A DNA stretch of 64,000 nucleotides. It comes from Coneutiohabitans sp964457925. Its GTDB lineage: Bacteria; Zhuqueibacterota; Zhuqueibacteria; Zhuqueibacterales; Zhuqueibacteraceae. The translations under genes were made by a program, and so were the position numbers. The stretch covers positions 23,228-87,227 of the forward strand of contig CAYWGH010000027.1 of NCBI GenBank assembly GCA_964457925.1. The letters run 5' to 3'. Under the pieces are notes generated by a model. The model saw only the letters and a program-made list of their open reading frames with translations, searched no databases and was not told the origin of the DNA. The first letter of the stretch is position 1, and each line of letters begins with the position of its first letter. Shown piece after piece: positions 17,478-26,155 of the stretch.

Positions 17478-17666
17478 CTAAAAATTTGCATACCAATGAA
17501 CTGCACAAGCTGGCATAAAGACATGCTTTTGGAGAATTTCTTAGAAACAGCAGAGATCGCAGAAGCTCAAGGCATCGTACGAACAATCAACTGCCCGCTG
17601 CGAGCCGCAACAGCACCGCACACAGCAAGCCGCCATAGTTGCCAAGCAGATAGCCGTGCAGAAGCC

Positions 17667-18959
17667 CTACACCCAGCGCTTCGAAATTGTGGTGGGATAG
17701 TATGCCGGATAAGCGTTGATCTTCTCCGCGGCAATAATTTCCGCGGCCCGGCGCGGTGAAATATTTTCAGCCCGGGCCTTGGCCAGAGCTTCATCTGTGG
17801 CTGTGCCGATTTGGCGATCAACGCTTGCCAAAAGTCCTTGCGCAGTAACGGGGCCTTCTTCGCAAATCAGCGTGTGATACAGCGCGGCCGTGCCGGCATT
17901 GGCAATGAAATCCGGCACCACCACCTTTCCCAATTCAAACAACCATTCTTCGATACTCGCAGGCGCAAAAGGATCATTGGAACCGCAAACGATATACCTG
18001 GCCTTGATGCGCTTGTAGTTCCTTTCTGTGATCACGCCGCTGTCGGCAACGGGGATAAAAAGATCATCGCCCAGCTCATAAATAATTTCAGGATCAGAAA
18101 TCAATTCGTATCCGGCGGGACGATCCGAGGCTGCCAGCAATTCCGGGAAAATGGCTTTAGTGCGTTCATTGCGCCGGGCGAGCAAATAATCAATATCCAA
18201 TCCCTGTTTACAATAAATTGCTCCGAAACGATCGCTGAGCGCCTGAATCTTCGCGCCTCGATCCCCAAGAAACTTCGCCAGCCCGCCACCGACATTGCCA
18301 AAGCCTTGAATCGCAACCGAACAGCCCTTGAGATTGTGTTCGCTCACGGCGCGCAAGGCTGCGGTGCAAATGCCGTAGCCGGTGGCAGCCGCGTTCATCA
18401 CCATCGTGCCCCGTTCATCTAATTTCAGGTTGATGCCTTCATAAAAACGGTGAATGCGACGCTCTGCATTTCCAAATCTTTTTGCCAGCGCGTATTGCGG
18501 ACAAGGCAGGCCAATCGCATTGGTGCAGGTGATGATCTCGGCCTCGTTCGTGTTCAAGTCTGCGCCAGTGACATAACAATTGTGCAAGAACGCTTGCAGG
18601 AATTCAAACACGCGCTGCATCACCGCAAGCTTGTCCGGCCGCGCGGGATCATAATCAATGCCGAGCTTGGCGCCACCAATCGGCGGCTTGGTAAGAGTGA
18701 ACTTGCGCGTCATGGTCTGCGCCAGCTTGATCATTTCTTCCGGCGTCACGCCTTTTTTCATGCGGCAGCCGCCGCCCGCAACACCATTCACCAGCATGTC
18801 GATCACCAAATAAGCGTTTGCGCCAGAGCGTTCGTCATGATACTCCACCACCATCATCGGCAGGCGATCTTTGACGATGCTCTCCCTCTCCGGCACACGA
18901 GGAGTTCCGAGTTTCTTGTCCATGGCCATAGTCGCCAAATTTTCGTGTTCGAATCTCAT
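17667..18959 (-). CDS. Glu/Leu/Phe/Val dehydrogenase family protein
   Basis: A 430-residue NAD(P)-dependent amino-acid dehydrogenase. The catalytic-Lys block is KPPIGGAKLGID (Lys 98), where most relatives have GGxKGG, so one of the glycines is replaced by Leu. TGADLNT carries the second catalytic acid, and GFGNVGGG (about 217-224) is the Rossmann loop. CGSNDPFAP and DFIANAGTAA match the glutamate dehydrogenase C-terminal core. Likely reaction: oxidative deamination of an amino acid to the 2-oxo acid. Its ATG overlaps the upstream flavoprotein stop by four bases (ATGA), tying it to the molybdenum hydroxylase operon; the partnership is unusual and the substrate open. Confidence 0.88.
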   Translation of the reverse strand: MRFEHENLATMAMDKKLGTPRVPERESIVKDRLPMMVVEYHDERSGANAYLVIDMLVNGVAGGGCRMKKGVTPEEMIKLAQTMTRKFTLTKPPIGGAKLGIDYDPARPDKLAVMQRVFEFLQAFLHNCYVTGADLNTNEAEIITCTNAIGLPCPQYALAKRFGNAERRIHRFYEGINLKLDERGTMVMNAAATGYGICTAALRAVSEHNLKGCSVAIQGFGNVGGGLAKFLGDRGAKIQALSDRFGAIYCKQGLDIDYLLARRNERTKAIFPELLAASDRPAGYELISDPEIIYELGDDLFIPVADSGVITERNYKRIKARYIVCGSNDPFAPASIEEWLFELGKVVVPDFIANAGTAALYHTLICEEGPVTAQGLLASVDRQIGTATDEALAKARAENISPRRAAEIIAAEKINAYPAYYPTTISKRWV

Positions 18960-19936
18960 GAGGCCGGCTCACCGTTCAAATGTTTTTGCAATAATCGTCT
19001 GAGGTAGACAGCGATCATCGCTTTGCGATATTGCGGCGAAAGGGAAACATTGCGATAAGGCGTGACCCGGCTCATGATCTCCTCGGCAATGCCCTCGATG
19101 AGATTTTCGGTGAGTTGGTCGCCGATGACGCCATTCGTTATCTCATCGAACAACAGCGGCGTCGTTGCCACGCCGGTCAGCCCGGCGCGCAGGCGCACAA
19201 TCGTTCTCTCATTCAGCTCTAGGGCCACAGCGACACCGAGCACGGGAAAATCCATGGCATCGCGCACACGCAATTTCAGGTAATCTGCTTGCAGCGTCTG
19301 CGCTGATGCCGGAATTGTAACATGCGTTAATATCTCTTCCGGAAGTTTGACGTTGCGCGTGATGCCGTCATGGGTAAAAAATTTTTCTGCGGGAACTACG
19401 CGCGTGCCGTCAGGCCCGACCAAAACAAAATTTGCACCCAGAACCATGAACACCGGCGCCAGATCGCCGGAGTATGTGGCATAGCAAATTGATTGCTGCG
19501 GCACGACCAGACAATCGTTACCGTCCGCTTTCAAACAATAGTTTTTGGAATCTCGCCAGAACCAGCTTTGATTGAAGTAATAGCAGCGCGTGTCCAACAT
19601 AATATTGCCGCCCACGGTGGCGGACTCTTGCAGCAGCGGCGTGGCAACAAGTTTGGCCGTATGCGGAATCACGGGAAGGGAGGTTTGCAGCGCGGGATTG
19701 TTGATCACTTCACGCAAACGCGCCATCGCGCCAATACGCGCGGGGCTGATTTCCCGCAACTCTGCGATGCCGCTCAGGCTGATGACGTTGCCATGCGCAT
19801 TCAAACGCATTTTATAATTCGGCAGCAAATCCGTGCCGCCGGAGACGAAGTCAAAATCACCGTCACAGCTTTGCGCAATGGCAATGGCCTCGTTCACGGT
19901 TTTGGGCTGATGATATTTGAATGCAGGAAGAATCAT
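18956..19936 (-). CDS. Molybdenum hydroxylase FAD subunit with extra [4Fe-4S] loop
   Basis: A 326-residue FAD-binding medium subunit of the xanthine-dehydrogenase family. VSGGTDLLPNYK and TVGGNIMLDTR are the FAD motifs. A loop after DTR holds Cys 118, 134, 142 and 151 with spacing C-x15-C-x7-C-x8-C. As I recall, this is the spacing of the [4Fe-4S] site in the beta subunit of 4-hydroxybenzoyl-CoA reductase, absent from ordinary xanthine dehydrogenases. The enzyme may thus be a low-potential reductase of an aromatic-CoA type rather than a xanthine oxidase. It is the third subunit gene in the operon, 145 bases after the large subunit, and overlaps the dehydrogenase gene by four bases. Confidence 0.88.
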   Translation of the reverse strand: MILPAFKYHQPKTVNEAIAIAQSCDGDFDFVSGGTDLLPNYKMRLNAHGNVISLSGIAELREISPARIGAMARLREVINNPALQTSLPVIPHTAKLVATPLLQESATVGGNIMLDTRCYYFNQSWFWRDSKNYCLKADGNDCLVVPQQSICYATYSGDLAPVFMVLGANFVLVGPDGTRVVPAEKFFTHDGITRNVKLPEEILTHVTIPASAQTLQADYLKLRVRDAMDFPVLGVAVALELNERTIVRLRAGLTGVATTPLLFDEITNGVIGDQLTENLIEGIAEEIMSRVTPYRNVSLSPQYRKAMIAVYLRRLLQKHLNGEPAS

Positions 19937-20081
19937 AATTCTTCTTCGTTATTGGGCATCTGAATCCACAGGAATCGTTAACGAAACGATTCAGATGGTA
20001 TTGCTGAATGAGATGAAATCAAGTGGTTTTGCCGTTAATCATTTGGCCGCGGCAAGATGCCGTGTGACGAACACGTCTGCG

Positions 20082-22394
20082 TTAAGCAACGATTGCGCGG
20101 GTTCGGCGTTTGGCGATCTTCGTCTTGTCTTGCATGGCTTTCCAGATTTTATCGGCCGTCATCGGTAAGCTGCGCATGCGCACGCCCACAGCATCGTAAA
20201 TTGCATTGGCGACAGCCGGCAGAATCGGCAGCAGCGGGCCTTCTCCCGCTTCTTTCGCGCCCCAGGGGCCTTCGGGATCATCACTTTCCACAATAATCAC
20301 GTCGACCTCCGGCATCTGCATCGGGGTGAGTGTGCGATAATCGAGAAAATTCGCGCTCAACACATTGCCGCGATTGTAAACCATCTCTTCCATCAAGGCC
20401 TGCCCAAGTCCCATGTGAATGCAGCCTTCAATCTGGCCTTGCACGGCGAGCGGATTCAAAGCCTTACCACAGTCATGCGCCGCCCAGACTTTTTCCACGC
20501 GCGGCTCAAAAGTTTCGGTATCAACGGAAACTTCGGCGATGTAGCATTGAAAACTGTAAGACGGTGAAAGTCCGGCGCGCGCGCCTTTTAATTTGCCGCC
20601 AATCGGCGGCGGGCCCATGTATTTGCCTTTCGCGATCAATGCGCCGTTGTTTGCCAGCGCCTTCTCCAGCGCCTGCATGAACGTCACACGCACGCGCGGA
20701 TCGCGCGCGTAAATGATTTCTTCATTCTCAAGAACAAAACCCTCCGCAGCATAACCCGTGATAGTCTGCGCCGCATTCACCAGCTTCTCGCGAATTTTGA
20801 GAGCGGCTTCGCGCGCGGCGTTGCCGGCCATGAACGTCACCCGGCTGGAATAAGAGCCCAGATCGATGGGATCGGCGTCCGAGTCGCTCGAAAAAATGCG
20901 CAACCGGTCGAGCTTCACACCGAGCGGCTCGGCAACGCATTGCGCCAACATGGTGTCGCTGCCCTGCCCGATTTCGGCGGCCATGCAATGCACTGTGATG
21001 CCGCCATCCATGTCGATTTTGATATGGACGGTCGATTGCGGCAAATCGTTGAAGTGAATGCGATGCGCGCTGCCGCTGATGTAAAATCCGCACGCCACGC
21101 CGATGCCTCGGCCAAACGGCAGCTTGCGAAACTTTTTGTCCCATTCCGAGGCTTGGCGGCTGCGCTCAATGCATTCCCGCGTACCGTTGCTGGTGATGCG
21201 AAAGCCGTTTACGGTTGTGCAATTCGAAGGCAGCAAGTTGTTCAGACGCACCTCGCACGGATCGAGCTTCGCGGCCTCACATAGTTCATCGAGCAGCGTT
21301 TCCAGCGCAAAGCGGCTGTTGACTGCGCCATGGCCGCGCATGGCGCCGCAGGGCGTTTTGTTGGTGTAGGCGCGCTGGCCGTGATAGCGAAAATTCTCGA
21401 TGGCATACGGCCCCATGCTGAGCACGCCGTTGTAATATGTTGTCACCACCCCAAAGCTGCCCCATGCGCCGCCGTCAATTTGCGCGTGCAAATCGAGAAA
21501 TGAAATTTTGCCCTTGTCATCCAACCCCATCGCAATTCCGGTGTGCGTGGGATGCCGGCCGTGATTGCTGAGAAAAACTTCTTCGCGATCGAACAGAATC
21601 TTCACCGGTCGCCGGCATTTGCGCGAAAGCAAGGCCGCAATCATTTCGTGCGGAAAAGGGTCGCTCTTGCCGCCGAATGCGCCGCCCACCATCGGGCGAA
21701 TGACGCGAATGCGGTGCATCGGCATCTCCAACACTTTCGCCAGCGCACGATGTAAATAATGTGGAACTTGCTGCGCCGACCACACGGTCATACGATCATC
21801 CGCGTCGTAAGAGGCGATCACACAATGCGGCTCGGTAAAGCCGTGTGTCACGCCGATGAAATCATACTCCGCTTCTCTCACATACGTGCTGCGGCTGCGG
21901 GCGGCATCCACCTCGCCAAAGTTCTGCTTCACTTCTTTGTGAATGTTCGTGCCATTCACGGTGTTGCTGTGAATCGCTTCCGCTGCCGGTTTCAAGCTGT
22001 CTTCGAATTTGCGATAGACCGGCAATTCTTCATATTCGACTTCAATGAGTTTCAGCGCGTGCAGCGCCGTTTCTTCATCATCTGCGGCAACGGCGGCGAC
22101 ATTATCACCGATGAAAATGACTTTGTCAACGGCAAGCGCCGTCTCGTCCTCGCTGATCGGCAAAACACCGAACGTATGCGGCGCCTCTTTGCCCGTCAAA
22201 ACCGCATGCACGCCGGGCAGGGCCTCTGCTTTGCTCGTGTCGATTGTTACAATGCGCGCGTGCGCATGCGGGCTGCGCAAAATTTTGCCGACGAGCATGT
22301 TCGGCAATTTGATATCGTCGGTATAAATGCCCTCGCCCGTGGTTTTCTTCAAACCGTCAATGAGGGCAACCGGTTTGCCGATTGTATTGGACAT
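20082..22394 (-). CDS. Molybdenum hydroxylase large (Mo-pterin) subunit
   Basis: A 770-residue molybdopterin-binding subunit of the xanthine dehydrogenase/CoxL/HcrA family. The N-terminal a/b hammerhead domain (about 12-120) contains TGEGIYTDDIKLPNML. The cofactor-binding regions include GGAFGGKSDPFPHE and PCGAMRGHGAVNSRFALE. Near the end, GAKEAGEGP supplies the catalytic Glu (about residue 718). No CO-dehydrogenase active-site Cys loop was noticed. With its partner subunits it would hydroxylate or, given the extra cluster next door, reductively dehydroxylate an aromatic or heterocyclic substrate. It lies 66 bases after the small subunit gene. Confidence 0.92.
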   Translation of the reverse strand: MSNTIGKPVALIDGLKKTTGEGIYTDDIKLPNMLVGKILRSPHAHARIVTIDTSKAEALPGVHAVLTGKEAPHTFGVLPISEDETALAVDKVIFIGDNVAAVAADDEETALHALKLIEVEYEELPVYRKFEDSLKPAAEAIHSNTVNGTNIHKEVKQNFGEVDAARSRSTYVREAEYDFIGVTHGFTEPHCVIASYDADDRMTVWSAQQVPHYLHRALAKVLEMPMHRIRVIRPMVGGAFGGKSDPFPHEMIAALLSRKCRRPVKILFDREEVFLSNHGRHPTHTGIAMGLDDKGKISFLDLHAQIDGGAWGSFGVVTTYYNGVLSMGPYAIENFRYHGQRAYTNKTPCGAMRGHGAVNSRFALETLLDELCEAAKLDPCEVRLNNLLPSNCTTVNGFRITSNGTRECIERSRQASEWDKKFRKLPFGRGIGVACGFYISGSAHRIHFNDLPQSTVHIKIDMDGGITVHCMAAEIGQGSDTMLAQCVAEPLGVKLDRLRIFSSDSDADPIDLGSYSSRVTFMAGNAAREAALKIREKLVNAAQTITGYAAEGFVLENEEIIYARDPRVRVTFMQALEKALANNGALIAKGKYMGPPPIGGKLKGARAGLSPSYSFQCYIAEVSVDTETFEPRVEKVWAAHDCGKALNPLAVQGQIEGCIHMGLGQALMEEMVYNRGNVLSANFLDYRTLTPMQMPEVDVIIVESDDPEGPWGAKEAGEGPLLPILPAVANAIYDAVGVRMRSLPMTADKIWKAMQDKTKIAKRRTRAIVA

Positions 22395-22460
22395 CGGTTA
22401 TGCTCCGCGAATTCAGTCAAGAAGCTCAATTAGAGCTTTGAACGGTTTATGATTGATCTT

Positions 22461-22940
22461 TCATGACAGGACGTCTTCTTGTGCGACTTCCGCGATGGCG
22501 TCTACAATTTTGATATACCCGGTGCAGCGGCAAAGATTTCCGGAAATCGCTTCCTTGATGTCATCTCGTGTGGGATGGGGATGTTCATTGAGAAGGGCCT
22601 TTGCGGTCATAATGAAGCCGGGTGTGCAAAAACCGCATTGCGAGCCGCCGTTCTCCGCAAAAGCGCGCTGCAACGGATCAAGCAGGCCGCTGCATTTCAA
22701 ACCTTCGATTGTGGTGATCTCATGGCCGACAGCCTCCAATGCGAGCGTCAGACAGGAAAGCCGCGCACGGCCATCGACGTGAACCGTGCAGCAGCCGCAC
22801 GTTCCCATGTCACAGCCGCGTTTTGTGCCCGTGAGATTCAACGTTTCCCGAATAACATCGAGCAACACGTCATACGGGCGTATCGCAACCTCGTGGTGAG
22901 AGCCGTTCACGCACAGCGTGACAATTTGTTTCGTCGGCAT
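22461..22940 (-). CDS. Molybdenum hydroxylase [2Fe-2S] subunit
   Basis: A 159-residue small subunit with two [2Fe-2S] clusters. The plant-ferredoxin-type site is Cys 43, 48, 51 and 63 (C-x4-C-x2-C-x11-C). The second site is Cys 102 and 105 (QCGFCTPG) with Cys 137 and 139 (LCRCTGY). This is the standard arrangement in CoxS, HcrC and XdhC-type electron-transfer subunits. It leads the four-gene operon small-large-medium-dehydrogenase. No chaperone or cofactor sulfurase gene lies nearby, so maturation must rely on genes outside the window. Confidence 0.93.
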   Translation of the reverse strand: MPTKQIVTLCVNGSHHEVAIRPYDVLLDVIRETLNLTGTKRGCDMGTCGCCTVHVDGRARLSCLTLALEAVGHEITTIEGLKCSGLLDPLQRAFAENGGSQCGFCTPGFIMTAKALLNEHPHPTRDDIKEAISGNLCRCTGYIKIVDAIAEVAQEDVLS

Positions 22941-23218
22941 GTTGAAATGGCTTGAGTGATGATCACAGGTGATAAGGTTTGCGCGCTTCGAAACTGCGAA
23001 ATCATCGCAGCCTCGAACAAGGTAAGCTGAGTAGGCAGCGCTGAGTTGCCGAAATGATACAATCGGCGATATTCGATGTCAAGCGGATTCTGGAAAGACG
23101 CCGATAAAATCAGGGATTATCTAGTTCCGGCGCCGTGTATGATTATGCACAGGAATAGCGTGAAAAGTTTGCGAGGGAATGTGTGGGTACAATTCGACGA
23201 ATTCAAGGAGACGGCGCC

Positions 23219-26050
23219 TCAGGGTGTTGCCTTCACCACTACGATGGTTTGATCGTCATGCTGTTCGATGTTGTTGGCAAAATGCTTAAGCGCGGAAACC
23301 ACTATATCGCGAATCTGTTCGGCATGATTATGAACGTTTTGCGTCAGAACCTCCACAAGCTGATCCTCCCCAAATTCGGCGCCAATACCGTTATGCGCTT
23401 CAGTAACGCCGTCAGTAACGAACAAGAAAACATCTCCGGGTTCGTAGGCGATGATGCGTTCCTCCAACTCCGAGGCAAAGAGGCCGTCATCGTCCAATCC
23501 CAACCCAAGGCCTTTCGGCGTAATCTTCTCCACGTGTGCACTCCGGGCATGATAATAAAACAACGGCAAATGGCCGGCGCGCGCCAACGCCAGTTGGCGT
23601 GACGCCGTGTTAAAGTCGGCGCCGATGGAGGTCACAAACGATTTGCGTTCCAGCGCCTGGCGCAACAAATGATTTGCCCGAATGAACAACTGGCGCGGCG
23701 ACAAACCAAAATCATGCAGTGAGCGCAGAATGCCTTGCACTTTGGACATGTAAAGCGCCGCTGAGGTGCCTTTGCCGCTCACATCTCCCACGATTATCGT
23801 AATCCGATTCGGGACGCCGTTGAGATAATCAAAATAATCGCCGCCAACTTCAAGCGCTGGAATCGAAATGCCGGCAATGTCCAATCCCTCAACATTGGGT
23901 GTGCTTTGCGGAAGCGACGCCATTTGGATACGCCGCGCAATGGCAAGCTCGTGCTTGAGACGTTCCTGTTCCGCCAGTTCTTCATATAAAAATGCGTTCT
24001 CCACCGCAACCGAAGCCTGTTTGGCAATGGCCGTGAGAATGGCAAAATCCTCGTGTGTATAGGCGGCTTCGGAAAGCTTCTCGCCCAGCAACATCGTGCC
24101 GACAAGTTTTTCCTTGAATCGAATCGGAATGAGATGCCGAAAGCCGTGATGATGAAAAAGGGGTTTAATGTCCTCGGGCAGATAATCAACACTAAAGCGC
24201 GACTCGCTGCGAAACTTGTCCAGGGTATTCACGATTTTGTGATCAGCCGCCATGCAAAATTCTTCCCACTGCCTTCCGTCAAAACCGTAGGCTTCATGGC
24301 AGCAGCAGGTTTTTTGATTTTGAAAAAACATGACGCCGACGCGTTCGAGATGCATGAGTGTGGCAAGCTTCTGCACGATGCCGCGGGCAAGATCGACCAT
24401 GTTCAATTTCGTCGCCATTACTTCGGCCAGCTCGCTGGTGGCAACGCTGTAATTATAACTCTCACGATGGAACTTGCGCGCAATCCAGGCCTGACCGGCA
24501 CGCCAGACTCTTTGGAAAACAAAAATCAACGCCATCGCGATCATCATCAGGACGAGTTTTTCAATAAACTCGCGCCGTTCCGATGCCATTGGCGTATCCG
24601 TAATTTCCAGGTAGCTGCCCGTAAAATGAATGTCCGGCAAATGCAGCGAAAATTTCGTCAGCCACGCAAGCGAGATCACGGCCAGCGCCAACAGGAAGAC
24701 GATCCAGGCAATCGTGACAATCTCATATTGCCTGTTTCGCCGCACCCGTAAACTCATGTCAAGCAAACGATGCCGGTTAATCACATAGAGATAGCCCGCG
24801 GGGATCGCCAGAAATGGCAGGCTCGCAAACCCCAGGATTGATTCATTTGCGCGGCCAATTCCCAGAAGGACAATGGCCAGCACGCCCAAGCCGGCAATCC
24901 AGCAAATCATGCTCAATCTGCGGCTTAAAAATTTATACTCCGCGCTGCGATGTTTGCGATAAACAAAGTGAAAAATGACATAATAGACCAGTAAAAGCGC
25001 CATGGCGGAGAGAAAGAACAGACGCATCATCGCCAGATTGGAAAAGCCAACGCTTGCAATCAAAAGAAAGCTAAGGGCGGCCATCAAATAGGGCGCGCGA
25101 TAAAGCCACGGTTTGTGCATCAGCTCGGGGCGCGTTTTGGGGAAATAGAACCCGCTATGAAAGGCGGTTGTGACGCCGAGAAGAATGCTCAAAATCATCA
25201 TGAAGAAAAGCAGGCGAGTATAATCGGAGGCATCGTCCAAGCCGCGCTGATAAATCAACAGCAATGGGAATGAAAAAGATACAAACATGAGGCCAAGCAG
25301 CCGTGCCGCGTGAATGCGCGGGCGATACATGGCAAGGAACGTCCCCAGTCCCCAAAAGGCCAGGCCCGTGAGCAAACTCATGACCATACCGAGGTTGATG
25401 CCCAGCTTGGCAAGCGTTACCTGCAGGGTGAGATGATGTGGGCCACGCATAATATCGTAGGCAATCGTGCTGCCGCTACCGGCGCGGCGCATAATGCGAT
25501 CGGCATCCGTGGCATCGCGAAAGCCTTGCCGGTTGATGCGCATAATAACGTCGCCGACTTGCATACCGGCGCGATCGGAAGCGCCGCCCGGGGCGACATC
25601 CGTTATATAAATTGAGGGAGGAAGTTCGCGAAAGAAACTATCCGGCAATGCGGCGCGCGCCAGCCGGAGCGTTCGGGCGGCATTTGTTGCAGGATGCCAG
25701 GTCTTTAGCGTGATTGCAGTATCAGCCTCCCGCGCATGCAAAGCCCCATGCCAGTCCGCCGCTGTTTTTATCTCCTGCTCGTCAATCTCAACCAGAAATT
25801 CGCCGAGACGCACGGAATCGCTGGAGCTCGGAGATGAAAAGGGCAGATTTTTTTTAGCGGTGATACTCACCAATTCGGCGGGAAAACTTTTTGTTACATA
25901 CAAATTTGAAGGTGAGGTGTGAAACAAATTCTCATCGGTGGCCCAACTCGCATTGCGAGAAAAGTTCATCGCGGCGAGCACAAAAAGATATGCGGCAAAC
26001 AGCCCGAGAAGCAGGCGGAAGTGATTGGGTCGATCGTCGAAGTAAGACAT
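23219..26050 (-). CDS. PDZ-membrane-GAF-PP2C signalling phosphatase
   Basis: A 943-residue signalling protein. An N-terminal anchor (about 11-30) is followed by two PDZ-like modules (about 55-130 and 145-213; VAPGGASDRAGMQVGDVIMRI in the second). Seven to nine membrane segments run to about 530 and a GAF domain covers about 555-700. A short linker helix leads to a SpoIIE-type PP2C phosphatase (about 735-940) with LEVGGDYFDY, VGDVSGKG and the final HDDQTIVVV metal motifs. The plan resembles RsbU-like phosphatases that control anti-sigma partner switches, here with a periplasmic protein-binding sensor. No anti-sigma or antagonist gene is adjacent, so the target is unknown. Confidence 0.88.
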   Translation of the reverse strand: MSYFDDRPNHFRLLLGLFAAYLFVLAAMNFSRNASWATDENLFHTSPSNLYVTKSFPAELVSITAKKNLPFSSPSSSDSVRLGEFLVEIDEQEIKTAADWHGALHAREADTAITLKTWHPATNAARTLRLARAALPDSFFRELPPSIYITDVAPGGASDRAGMQVGDVIMRINRQGFRDATDADRIMRRAGSGSTIAYDIMRGPHHLTLQVTLAKLGINLGMVMSLLTGLAFWGLGTFLAMYRPRIHAARLLGLMFVSFSFPLLLIYQRGLDDASDYTRLLFFMMILSILLGVTTAFHSGFYFPKTRPELMHKPWLYRAPYLMAALSFLLIASVGFSNLAMMRLFFLSAMALLLVYYVIFHFVYRKHRSAEYKFLSRRLSMICWIAGLGVLAIVLLGIGRANESILGFASLPFLAIPAGYLYVINRHRLLDMSLRVRRNRQYEIVTIAWIVFLLALAVISLAWLTKFSLHLPDIHFTGSYLEITDTPMASERREFIEKLVLMMIAMALIFVFQRVWRAGQAWIARKFHRESYNYSVATSELAEVMATKLNMVDLARGIVQKLATLMHLERVGVMFFQNQKTCCCHEAYGFDGRQWEEFCMAADHKIVNTLDKFRSESRFSVDYLPEDIKPLFHHHGFRHLIPIRFKEKLVGTMLLGEKLSEAAYTHEDFAILTAIAKQASVAVENAFLYEELAEQERLKHELAIARRIQMASLPQSTPNVEGLDIAGISIPALEVGGDYFDYLNGVPNRITIIVGDVSGKGTSAALYMSKVQGILRSLHDFGLSPRQLFIRANHLLRQALERKSFVTSIGADFNTASRQLALARAGHLPLFYYHARSAHVEKITPKGLGLGLDDDGLFASELEERIIAYEPGDVFLFVTDGVTEAHNGIGAEFGEDQLVEVLTQNVHNHAEQIRDIVVSALKHFANNIEQHDDQTIVVVKATP

Positions 26051-26155
26051 GATGAAGAAACGTTACTTCAAACCGGCAGTGACTTTATTTACCGCGAATT
26101 TAGTCGATCTTTCTGAAACTCACAAGGGGAAGGTAAAACCTCGCGGCCGGGCTTT

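Noticed and set aside
17567..17821. A hydrophobic frame past the end of the Glu/Leu/Phe/Val dehydrogenase
   Set aside because: One frame gives a membrane-like tail (HGYLLGNYGGLLCAVLLRL), but it overlaps the dehydrogenase 3' end in another frame with no start or ribosome site, so chance is likelier.
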